Positions 41,134 through 50,170 of a DNA stretch of 60,098 bases are shown piece after piece. This DNA is from Microbacterium aerolatum (lineage in GTDB: Bacteria > Actinomycetota > Actinomycetes > Actinomycetales > Microbacteriaceae). The notes below the pieces were generated by a model, which was not told where the DNA came from, searched no databases, and saw only the letters and a program-made list of their open reading frames with translations. The position numbers were made by a program, and so were the translations under genes. Position 1 is the first letter of the stretch, and each line of letters opens with the position of its first letter. The stretch is taken from NCBI RefSeq assembly GCF_007988825.1, contig NZ_BJUW01000016.1, positions 1 to 60,098 of the forward strand, written 5' to 3'.

Positions 41134-41226
41134 TAGAAGAGGTCGTCCGTGAAGGAGTACCCCACGCGGAGAGAAGTTCAGCTGTGAAGGGACTCTCCAC
41201 GCGGAGAAGGTTCTCCCGCCGGACGG

Positions 41227-41964
41227 CTACCAGCGGCCGAGGGCTACGGAGAGCACCGCGATCGCGGCGGGGCCTGCCGTCGAGGTGCGCAGCACCGTGT
41301 CTCCGAGCCGCACGCGCTCGGCACCGGCGGCGTCGAACTTCTCGAGCTCCTCGGGGCTGATCCCGCCCTCCGGCCCGACGATGAGCAGGAGGTCAACAGC
41401 ATTCCCTGGCTCAACCGCGACCTCCGACAGCCGCCTGCTCGCGGTCGGATCGAGCACCAGCATCCGCGCGCCCTCGGCGCGGGCGACCAGCTGCGCGGTC
41501 GTGACCGGCTCCGAGACTTCGGGAACCCACGGACGGTGCGCCTGCTTCGCGGCCTCCCGCACGATCGTCGCCCAGCGCTCCCGCCCCTTGATCGCCTTAG
41601 GCCCTTCCCAGCGCGAAACGCTCCGGGACGCCTGCCAGGGAACCACCTCGTCGACGCCGAGTTCGCACGCCGCCTGCACGGCGAGCTCGTCTCGGTCCCC
41701 CTTGGCAAGTGCTTGAACGAGCGTGAGGCGCACAGCAGGAGCATCCACCGCCGAGCGCGCGGTGATCGTCACCTCGACGCGCGACGGCGAAGCGTCAGAC
41801 ACCTCGCCCTCGAACCAGACACCGCGACCGTCGCCAACGGTGACCGCCTCCCCCACGCGCACCCGGCGCACCACCGCGGCATGCTTCGCCTCGGCTCCCG
41901 TGAGCGAGACGATGTCGCCCACCGCGACGCCGGAACAGCCTTCGACGAGGAAGTGCAGAGCCAT
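41227..41964 (-). CDS. rsmE: 16S rRNA (uracil1498-N3)-methyltransferase
   Basis: A 245-residue SPOUT methyltransferase that modifies U1498 of 16S rRNA. The N-terminal PUA-like domain includes LTGAEAKHAAVVRRVRVGE. The trefoil-knot SAM site reads LIVGPEGGISPEELEKF and LGDTVLRTSTAGPAAIAVLS. REAAKQAHRPWVPEV is also diagnostic. The gene starts 1 bp after the dnaJ stop, giving the actinobacterial order hrcA-dnaJ-rsmE. Its 3' end faces the repeat island. Confidence 0.97.
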   Translation of the reverse strand: MALHFLVEGCSGVAVGDIVSLTGAEAKHAAVVRRVRVGEAVTVGDGRGVWFEGEVSDASPSRVEVTITARSAVDAPAVRLTLVQALAKGDRDELAVQAACELGVDEVVPWQASRSVSRWEGPKAIKGRERWATIVREAAKQAHRPWVPEVSEPVTTAQLVARAEGARMLVLDPTASRRLSEVAVEPGNAVDLLLIVGPEGGISPEELEKFDAAGAERVRLGDTVLRTSTAGPAAIAVLSVALGRW

Positions 41965-41965
41965 G

Positions 41966-43078
41966 TCAGTGCCGGAACCGGTCGCGCAGCTTCGAGAACA
42001 GTCCCTGCTGGAACTGCGCGAGCTGCGGGCCGGGGGCCTTCTGCTTCTTGGCGAAGTCCTCGATCAGCGCGCGCTGCGAAGAGTCGAGCTTGGTGGGGGT
42101 GACAACCTGCACGCCGACCCTCAGGTCGCCGCGCTGGTTGCCGCGCAAAGGCGTAATGCCCCGTCCCTTGATCGTGAGCACGTCGCCGGACTGCACGCCG
42201 GGTCGGATCTCCAGATCCACCGTTCCGTCGAGCCCATCGATCGACGTCTCGGTACCGAGGATCGCGTCCGCCATCGACACCTCGAGCGTCGCCAGCAGGT
42301 CGTCGCCGTCACGGCTGAACGCCGCATGCGGCGAGACCGTCACCTCGACGTACAGGTCGCCGTTCGGACCGCCGGCCTGGCCGACCTCGCCGGAGCCGGG
42401 CAGCTGCAGCCGCAGCCCCGTCTCGACTCCCGCCGGGATGTCGAGCGACACCGTGCGACGCGAGCGCACTCGTCCCTGACCGTTGCAGGTACCGCACGGA
42501 TGCGGGATGACGGTGCCGTATCCCTGGCAGCTGCCGCACGGCTGCGACGTGACGACGTTGCCGAGCAGGCTCCGCACCTGACGCTGCACGTGTCCGGTGC
42601 CGCCGCAGATGTCGCAGGTCACCGGCTGCGTACCGGGCTGCGTGCACGATCCCTGGCAGGTCTCGCACAGGACGGCCGTGTCGACCTCGATGTCGCGATG
42701 CGCGCCGAAGACGACGTCGCCGAGATCGAGCGTGACGCGCACCAGCGCGTCCTGGCCGCGCTCCTTGCGCGACCGGGGACGTCCGCCCCGGCCGCCGCCC
42801 TGCGCGGCACCGAAGAACGTCTCGAAGATGTCGCCGAAGCCTCCGAAGCCTCCGAAGTCACCTGCGGCGCCGTCTCCGCCACCCATGTCGTAGCGACGGC
42901 GGGAGTCGTCGTCGCTCAGCACGTCATAGGCGTGCGTGACGAGCTTGAACCGCTCTGCCGCGTCCTCCCCCGGGTTCACATCCGGGTGGAGCTGGCGCGC
43001 GAGCTTCCGATACGCCTTCTTGATCTCGTCCGTCGATGCGTCTCGCGACACCCCGAGAACCTCGTAGTGGTCCGCCAC
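41966..43078 (-). CDS. dnaJ: Chaperone DnaJ
   Basis: A 370-residue Hsp40 co-chaperone (DnaJ2 type). The J domain has HPD at residues 31-33. A Gly/Phe-rich linker follows ([17 protein letters not shown]), then four CxxCxGxG zinc repeats ([32 protein letters not shown]), of which the first is slightly irregular. I chose GTG at 43078 ([10 protein letters not shown]) because GGAAGG lies 6 nt upstream; a GTG two codons earlier is possible. It follows hrcA by 42 bp, under CIRCE control. Confidence 0.96.
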   Translation of the reverse strand: MADHYEVLGVSRDASTDEIKKAYRKLARQLHPDVNPGEDAAERFKLVTHAYDVLSDDDSRRRYDMGGGDGAAGDFGGFGGFGDIFETFFGAAQGGGRGGRPRSRKERGQDALVRVTLDLGDVVFGAHRDIEVDTAVLCETCQGSCTQPGTQPVTCDICGGTGHVQRQVRSLLGNVVTSQPCGSCQGYGTVIPHPCGTCNGQGRVRSRRTVSLDIPAGVETGLRLQLPGSGEVGQAGGPNGDLYVEVTVSPHAAFSRDGDDLLATLEVSMADAILGTETSIDGLDGTVDLEIRPGVQSGDVLTIKGRGITPLRGNQRGDLRVGVQVVTPTKLDSSQRALIEDFAKKQKAPGPQLAQFQQGLFSKLRDRFRH

Positions 43079-43120
43079 AATCACCTTCCTGCGTGTGCGT
43101 GCTGCTGCTGCCGGGAACGG

Positions 43121-44155
43121 TCAGCGGCTCGCGTCGTCTTCGTCGAGCAGCCGCGACAGGTAGCGGGCCACAGCCCGCGCCGCCGCGAGGTTGCTCGGAT
43201 AGTCCATTCGGGTCGGTCCCATCACGCCGACGCGTGCCGTGCCGCCGGGTGCGAGATAGTTGCTCGCGACGATGGATGCTTCGGGCAGTCCGAACGCCTC
43301 GTTCTCGGCGCCGATGCTCGCCGCCAGGCCGTGCTCGTCGGTCACCATCTCGCTCATCAGCCGCAGCAGCGTCACCTGCTCCTCGATCGCCTCGAGCAGA
43401 GGATGGATGCTGCCGCGGAAGTCCTGCTCACGGCGCGCGAGCGTCGCCGCACCCGCCATCACGAGCCGCTCCTGCCGGAACTCGGCGAGCTCCTCGCCGA
43501 TGATGCCCGCCAGCGGACGGATCGCCTTGTCGACGTCCGTGTCGTCCACTCCCTCGATGAGCATCTGCACCCGGTCGGTCGCCTCGCGCACCGTCTGACC
43601 GGTGAGCAGCGCAGACAGCCGCGCACGCAGCACAGCCACGTCGGCGTCGTCGACGTCGACCGGCAGCACGGCGATGCGCTGCGACACTCCGCCGGCGTCC
43701 GTGACGAGAACCACGAGCAGACGGTTCGGTGCGAGCGACACCAGCTCGATGTGGGTGAGATGAGCACGAGCGAACGACGGGTACTGCGCCAGCGCGACCT
43801 GTCCGGTCAGCTGCGTCAGAACCCGCACGGTGCGGACCATGAGGTCGTCGAGATCGGCGGGGTCAGTGAGGAAAGACTCGATCGCGCTGCGCTGCGCGCC
43901 CGAGAGCGGGCGCAACTGCGCGAGGTGGTTGACGAAGACGCGGTAGCCCTTGTCGGTGGGCACGCGGCCGGACGAGGTGTGCGGCGCGGCGATGAGCTCT
44001 TCGTCCTCGAGCAGCGCCATGTCGTTGCGGATCGTCGCAGCCGAGACGCCGAAGGAGTGCCGGTCGACGATCGACTTGCTGCCGACGGGCTCATGCGTCT
44101 CGACGTAGTCCTGCACGATCGCGCGGAGCACCTGCAGCCCACGTTCGGTGACCAT
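43121..44155 (-). CDS. hrcA: Heat-inducible transcription repressor HrcA
   Basis: A 344-residue repressor that binds CIRCE operators of heat-shock genes. The N-terminal winged helix reads ERGLQVLRAIVQDYVETHEPVGSK and SAATIRNDMALLE; the GAF-like middle and the C-terminal part (GPTRMDYPSNLAAARAVARYLS) are typical. Two ATG codons are adjacent; the second (44155) has the better distance to GAGGAG. A CIRCE element lies directly upstream, so the gene represses itself and dnaJ-rsmE. Confidence 0.97.
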   Translation of the reverse strand: MVTERGLQVLRAIVQDYVETHEPVGSKSIVDRHSFGVSAATIRNDMALLEDEELIAAPHTSSGRVPTDKGYRVFVNHLAQLRPLSGAQRSAIESFLTDPADLDDLMVRTVRVLTQLTGQVALAQYPSFARAHLTHIELVSLAPNRLLVVLVTDAGGVSQRIAVLPVDVDDADVAVLRARLSALLTGQTVREATDRVQMLIEGVDDTDVDKAIRPLAGIIGEELAEFRQERLVMAGAATLARREQDFRGSIHPLLEAIEEQVTLLRLMSEMVTDEHGLAASIGAENEAFGLPEASIVASNYLAPGGTARVGVMGPTRMDYPSNLAAARAVARYLSRLLDEDDASR

Positions 44156-44171
44156 CATGCGCTCCTCTCTG

Positions 44172-44198
44172 CTGGCACTCTTACACCCAGAGTGCCAA
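44172..44198. promoter_or_regulatory. CIRCE operator
   Basis: CTGGCACTC-N9-GAGTGCCAA, matching the CIRCE consensus (TTAGCACTC-N9-GAGTGCTAA) with compensating changes in both arms. It lies 14-17 bp before hrcA. The adjacent -10 element would place the transcription start inside it, so bound HrcA should block initiation. Confidence 0.93.
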
Positions 44199-44203
44199 TT
44201 CTA
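44198..44203 (-). promoter_or_regulatory. hrcA: -10 element of the hrcA operon
   Basis: TAGAAT on the minus strand, touching the CIRCE element by one base. The predicted start is near 44191, within CIRCE. Confidence 0.55.
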
Positions 44204-44223
44204 GCCGCTCAGGCGTCGCGGAC

Positions 44224-44245
44224 GCTTCGACAGGCTCAGCGACCG
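44224..44245 (+). repeat. Short intergenic repeat related to the hairpin family
   Basis: GCTTCGACAGGCTCAGCGACCG, just after the hemW stop. It shares the GCTTCGAC start and a CTCAGCGACC end with the longer repeats and looks like a short version of the same kind of element. Only one clear copy was seen in this window. Confidence 0.5.
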
Positions 44246-44249
44246 AAGA

Positions 44250-45467
44250 TCAATCGGTCAGCTCGCGCACCACGGCATCCGCCAGAAGACGTCCCTTGAG
44301 CGTCAGCCGGATCCGGCCCTGCAGCGCGACTGCCGCATCGACCAGGCCGTCCGCGATGAGGCCTGCGACACGCGTCCGGTTGGCCTCGGGCAGGTCGGCG
44401 ATCGCCATGCCGTCCGACAGTCGCGTTTCCAACAGCACGCGCTCCAAGAGGCGCGATTCCCGGTCAGGGCGCTCGGTTCCCGCCGCGGGCGATTCGGATG
44501 CCGCGAGCCGCTGCGCGTACGCGGCAGGGTGCTTGACGTTCCACCAGCGCAGCCCCGCGACGTGACTGTGCGCGCCGGGGCCGAAGCCCCACCAGTCGCT
44601 GCCGCGCCAGTACGCGAGGTTGTGGCGTGAGCGCTGCTCGACGCTCCGCGCCCAGTTGCTGACCTCGTACCAGTCGAATCCGGCGCCCGCCAGCCGGGCG
44701 TCGGCCAGCTCGTACATGTCGGCCTGCAGGTCGTCGTCGGGCGCGGGCACCTCGCCGCGGCGGATCTGCCTGGCGAGCTTCGTGCCGTCCTCGATGATCA
44801 GCGCGTATGCCGAGACGTGGTCGGAATCCAGCGCGATCGCGGCATCCAGCGAGGCCTCCCAGTCTGCGAGCGACTCACCGGGGGCACCGTAGATGAGGTC
44901 GACGCTGACGGCGAGTCCGGCATACTTCGCGGCATCCACCGCCGTGCGCACGTTGTCCGGGTGGTGGGTGCGATCCAGCGCCGCCAGCACGTGCGGTACG
45001 GCGGACTGCATGCCGACCGACAGCCGCGTCACGCCGGCATCCGCGAGAGTGCGCGCCACGTCGGGCGTCACGGTGTCGGGATTCGCCTCGACGGTCACCT
45101 CGGCGCCGTCGACGATGCCGAACGCCGAGACGGCGGCGTCCAGCATCCGGGCCAGGTCGCCGGGCGGCAGGAGCGTCGGTGTGCCGCCGCCGAAGAAGAC
45201 CGTGTCCATCGGGCGCAGCGCGCCCGCCTCGCCCAGCACGTGCCGCGCGAGGGCGATCTCGCCGCCGAGAGTGTCGGCGTACTCATCCTGCCGCGCGCCG
45301 CGCAGTTCGCCGGAGGTGTACGTGTTGAAGTCGCAGTAGCCGCAGCGGACACGACAGAACGGCACATGCAGGTACGCCGAGAACGGCCTCGACGCATCGA
45401 TGGGCAGGTCCGCCGGCAGCCTGCCGTCAGCAGGAGCCGGGTCGCCGACCGGCAGGGGCCCCGCCAT
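44250..45467 (-). CDS. hemW: Radical SAM heme chaperone HemW (oxygen-independent coproporphyrinogen oxidase-like)
   Basis: A 405-residue radical SAM protein. The 4Fe-4S motif is C38-RVR-C42-GY-C45 in HVPFCRVRCGYCDF. Further marks are FFGGGTPTLL and VTVEANPDT. It lacks the extra N-terminal cysteine expected of true HemN, so a heme-inserting chaperone (HemW) is the better call. I chose ATG at 45467 because it shares one base with the stop of the upstream gene (TGATG); the 27-codon extension is that gene's shadow. Confidence 0.95.
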   Translation of the reverse strand: MAGPLPVGDPAPADGRLPADLPIDASRPFSAYLHVPFCRVRCGYCDFNTYTSGELRGARQDEYADTLGGEIALARHVLGEAGALRPMDTVFFGGGTPTLLPPGDLARMLDAAVSAFGIVDGAEVTVEANPDTVTPDVARTLADAGVTRLSVGMQSAVPHVLAALDRTHHPDNVRTAVDAAKYAGLAVSVDLIYGAPGESLADWEASLDAAIALDSDHVSAYALIIEDGTKLARQIRRGEVPAPDDDLQADMYELADARLAGAGFDWYEVSNWARSVEQRSRHNLAYWRGSDWWGFGPGAHSHVAGLRWWNVKHPAAYAQRLAASESPAAGTERPDRESRLLERVLLETRLSDGMAIADLPEANRTRVAGLIADGLVDAAVALQGRIRLTLKGRLLADAVVRELTD

Positions 45468-46120
45468 CAGAGCGGCGTCGCGTAGAGCGGTGAGATCGCA
45501 CGCAGGTACCGGGCGAAGAGTTCCTTGCGGCGCCGCTTCAGCAGCCACGGCACGAACCGGTACAGAACCGAGTTGGGGGCGTCGAACGCGCGCACCGTGA
45601 ACCAGACTTCGTCGCTGTCCTCACGCCAGTCGATCTCGAACAGCTCCTCGCCGCTGACGACCGAACCGCCGACAGTGCCGAGCACCAGGCCGATCCGGCG
45701 CGCCTGCTCGGTCACCGAGATCACGCGCAGCTCGGCGTCCGCGCGCATCCCGCCGACTCGGCCCCGCAGGCGAAGCGTCATGCCCGGGCCCGCGAACGGC
45801 GTCCCCTCCGCGTCGAAGCGCTGTTCGACCTCGCGCGTGCTCGGCGCGATCGGGTTGCCCTCGGCGTCGAAGCTGACACCCGCGTATGCCGGGCCGGATG
45901 CCGGACGCACGTCCTGCACGGACAGACCGGCCGCGCGCTGCGCGGTCCACGACAGGAGCGCGTCGCCCGCTGTGCGGAACCGCTCCTCGCCGCTGCCCAG
46001 GCGCCAGGACTCCTCTGCCGGGATGCTGCGCTCCGGCGGATACTGCATGAGGTCGGAGGCGTGCGTTCCCCCGACGGCTGCATAATCGACCGTGTCGTCT
46101 CGGAAAGTCCCGCGCCGCAT
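45467..46120 (-). CDS. DUF1990 family protein
   Basis: A 217-residue protein of the DUF1990/UPF0548 family. Typical stretches are VDYAAVGGTHASDLMQYPP at the start, ERFRTAGDALLSW, and GTVGGSVVSGEELFEIDW with a C-terminal RFVPWLLKRRRKELFARYL. The function is unknown. The ATG lies 7 nt after a TAGTCT element without a ribosome binding site, so it is probably leaderless and may start a two-gene unit with hemW. Confidence 0.9.
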   Translation of the reverse strand: MRRGTFRDDTVDYAAVGGTHASDLMQYPPERSIPAEESWRLGSGEERFRTAGDALLSWTAQRAAGLSVQDVRPASGPAYAGVSFDAEGNPIAPSTREVEQRFDAEGTPFAGPGMTLRLRGRVGGMRADAELRVISVTEQARRIGLVLGTVGGSVVSGEELFEIDWREDSDEVWFTVRAFDAPNSVLYRFVPWLLKRRRKELFARYLRAISPLYATPL

Positions 46121-46127
46121 GAGATCC

Positions 46128-46133
46128 AGACTA
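46128..46133 (-). promoter_or_regulatory. -10 element, probable leaderless start of DUF1990-hemW
   Basis: TAGTCT on the minus strand, seven bases, then the ATG at 46120. Confidence 0.45.
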
Positions 46134-46172
46134 CTTCCGTTACCTGAGTGAACACCCCCGTAGGGGCATCCG

Positions 46173-48023
<1,851 letters not shown>

Positions 48024-48032
48024 GTCTCCAGC

Positions 48033-48038
48033 AGTCTA
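48033..48038 (-). promoter_or_regulatory. lepA: Candidate -10 element for lepA
   Basis: TAGACT on the minus strand, nine bases before the lepA ATG at 48023. It implies a leader of only a few bases. Confidence 0.4.
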
Positions 48039-48174
48039 CGGTGAGGCGGCGCCAATGCTCGATTCGGGAAAACCGGTGATAGTCTCGCGAGGTTGCCCTG
48101 TGCCACTCAAAGAGCCTGGGTACCAGTTGCAACCCGACTCCGTACCAGCCGCTGGCCGGATCGGTCGCACAAAC

Positions 48175-48203
48175 GAGTCCGAGGTGTTTGAATACTCGGA
48201 CTC
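48175..48203. promoter_or_regulatory. Perfect 9-bp palindrome upstream of the peptide transporter operon
   Basis: GAGTCCGAG-N11-CTCGGACTC with an A/T-rich spacer (GTGTTTGAATA), 52 bp before the permease start codon. As DNA it could be an operator for a dimeric regulator; as RNA it would be a stable hairpin in the leader. No regulator gene is adjacent. Confidence 0.5.
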
Positions 48204-48254
48204 GGCGTTGCGTCGGCCGATCCCGAGCGCGCCTGTAAAGAGAAAGACATCACC

Positions 48255-49238
48255 TTGATCAAGTATCTCCTGCGCCGGTTCCTCGGCTGGCTGCTGATGA
48301 TCGTGGTCGCGACCAACATCACGTTCTTCCTGGCTTGGGGCTTCCTCAACCCCCGGAACAACTTCGTCGGCCGCCGCCCTCCGCTCAGCGAAGAGCAGAT
48401 CGTCAACCTGCTGGAACCGCGCAACCTCAGCGACACCGTCCCGATCTGGGAGCGCTGGTGGAACTGGTTCAGCTCGATCCTGTTCCACTGGGACTGGGGT
48501 GTGAGCCCCACCGGAGGTTCGATCAACGAGCAGATCAGCTACCGCATGTGGGTCAGCGCGGAGCTGGTGCTCGGCGCCACCATCATCATGACGGTGCTCG
48601 GCATCGCGCTCGGCGTGTACACGGCCTCGCGCCAGTACAAGCTCGCCGACCGCATCGGCCAGGGCACGTCGATCATCACGATGAACATCAACGTCATCGT
48701 CGCGGCCCTCGGCCTCGTGCTGCTGGCCATCGCGTTCAACGACCTCGTCGGCGTCCGCGTCTTCTACGTGACGGGAGCGTCGAGCAAGGGCGTCGAAGGT
48801 TTCTTCCCCGTCCTCATAGACAAGCTGCAGCACATCACCCTGCCGACGATCGCCCTGGTGATCACCGGCTACGCGGGCACGCACTTCCTGCAGCGGTCGC
48901 TGCTGCTGGACAACATCAACGCCGACTACGTCCGAACGGCGCGGGCGAAGGGCCTCACCAAGCAGCAGGCGATCCGTAAGCACGCGCTGCGGACGTCGCT
49001 CATCCCCGTCGCCACGCAGGTCGCCTTCAGCATCCCCGGCATCTTCACCGGCGCGATCCTGACCGAGTCGATCTTCGCCTGGAACGGCATGGGCAAGTAC
49101 TTCATCGAGACCATCACCAAGAGCGACATCAACGGTGTCGTGGCCGTCGCCGCGTTCAGCGCCGTGATGGTCGCGATCGGCGCGATCCTGTCCGACATCA
49201 TCGTCGTGGTCCTCGATCCGCGAGTGAGGGTGAGCTGA
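48255..49238 (+). CDS. Peptide ABC transporter permease, DppB/OppB type
   Basis: A 327-residue inner-membrane permease with six transmembrane segments. The BPD_transp_1 loop that contacts the ATPase is ADYVRTARAKGLTKQQAIRKHALR. The large first external loop (about residues 32-95) is usual for OppB-type proteins. The start is TTG (MIKYLLRRFLGW), with only a weak AGAAAG upstream. It is the first gene of a four-gene dipeptide/oligopeptide uptake locus and is followed 2 bp later by the second permease. Confidence 0.93.
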   Translation: MIKYLLRRFLGWLLMIVVATNITFFLAWGFLNPRNNFVGRRPPLSEEQIVNLLEPRNLSDTVPIWERWWNWFSSILFHWDWGVSPTGGSINEQISYRMWVSAELVLGATIIMTVLGIALGVYTASRQYKLADRIGQGTSIITMNINVIVAALGLVLLAIAFNDLVGVRVFYVTGASSKGVEGFFPVLIDKLQHITLPTIALVITGYAGTHFLQRSLLLDNINADYVRTARAKGLTKQQAIRKHALRTSLIPVATQVAFSIPGIFTGAILTESIFAWNGMGKYFIETITKSDINGVVAVAAFSAVMVAIGAILSDIIVVVLDPRVRVS

Positions 49239-49240
49239 AC

Positions 49241-50170
49241 ATGAGTGAAATGATCGACCCCACCGTCAGAGTTGCCGAGGACGACAGCTCGCAGGCGGCA
49301 TCCGTCGGCAAGCCGCTGTCGAAGTGGACTCTGTACAGCCGGCGCTTCATGCGCAACAAGCCCGCCGTCGGCGGCATCATCATCTTCGTGCTGCTGGTGC
49401 TGTTCGCCATCATCGGGCCACTCATCGCGAAGTACGACCACATCGAGCTGGACTTCCTCAATCTGGGCACTCCCCCGTCGCCCGAGCACTGGTTCGGGAC
49501 GACCGCGGCAGGCAATGACACGTTCGCGCAGGTCGCGATCGGCCTGCAGCGCTCGCTCATGATCGCCGTGTCCGTGTCGCTCGGCACGACCGTCCTCTCC
49601 GCCATCATCGGCACCGCCGCCGCCTACTTCGGCGGCCGCACCGAGAAGGTCACACTCCTGATCATCCACTTCATGATGGTGATCCCGAGCTTCCTCATCC
49701 TGTCGCTGCTGTCGAACCGATCCGGTGGTGACTGGCGAGTGATCGCACTGATCATGATCTTCGTGACGGGCTGGTACTTCCCCGCCCGCGTCGTGTGGAC
49801 CACCGCGCTCTCGCTGCGCGAGCGCGAGTACGTGCACGCCGCGCGCTACATGGGCGTCGGAGGGTTCCGGATCGTCCTGCGTCACCTCATCCCCAACATC
49901 GGTTCGCTGCTGGTGATCAACTTCACCCTCGGCATCGTCAACGCCGTGATGGCGGAGACGGGCCTGTCGTTCATCGGGTTCGGCGTGAAGATTCCTGACG
50001 TGTCCCTGGGCTCCCTCATCGGGTACGGCGCGAACACGATCACCAGCGCGCCGTGGCTGTTCTACTTCCCCGCCGCAGCCCTGACGCTGCTCACCGTCTC
50101 GATGGCGCTCGTCGCCGATGGTCTGCGCGATGCCCTCGATCCCACCTCTGCAGCAGGAGGCCGCGCATGA
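49241..50170 (+). CDS. Peptide ABC transporter permease, DppC/OppC type
   Basis: A 309-residue permease. A cytosolic N-terminal stretch precedes the OppC motif SRRFMRNKPAVGGIIIFVLLV. The EAA-like loop is REREYVHAARYMGVGGFRIVLRHLIPN. It partners the DppB-type permease. The stop overlaps the ATPase start by 4 bp (ATGA). Confidence 0.93.
   Translation: MSEMIDPTVRVAEDDSSQAASVGKPLSKWTLYSRRFMRNKPAVGGIIIFVLLVLFAIIGPLIAKYDHIELDFLNLGTPPSPEHWFGTTAAGNDTFAQVAIGLQRSLMIAVSVSLGTTVLSAIIGTAAAYFGGRTEKVTLLIIHFMMVIPSFLILSLLSNRSGGDWRVIALIMIFVTGWYFPARVVWTTALSLREREYVHAARYMGVGGFRIVLRHLIPNIGSLLVINFTLGIVNAVMAETGLSFIGFGVKIPDVSLGSLIGYGANTITSAPWLFYFPAAALTLLTVSMALVADGLRDALDPTSAAGGRA

Noticed and set aside
40715..41152. 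Repeat-containing open frame with recurring RTPN and LRPSAQRPA segments
   Set aside because: It arises from the 124-bp tandem repeat; all frames stay open because the repeat is GC-rich, and no family is recognised.
39983..41226. Insertion sequence or transposon
   Set aside because: No transposase and no terminal inverted repeats with target-site duplication; only the GIY-YIG gene is present.
44250..45467. True oxygen-independent coproporphyrinogen oxidase HemN
   Set aside because: It has only the CxxxCxxC motif without the extra HemN-specific cysteine and N-terminal region; HemW fits better.
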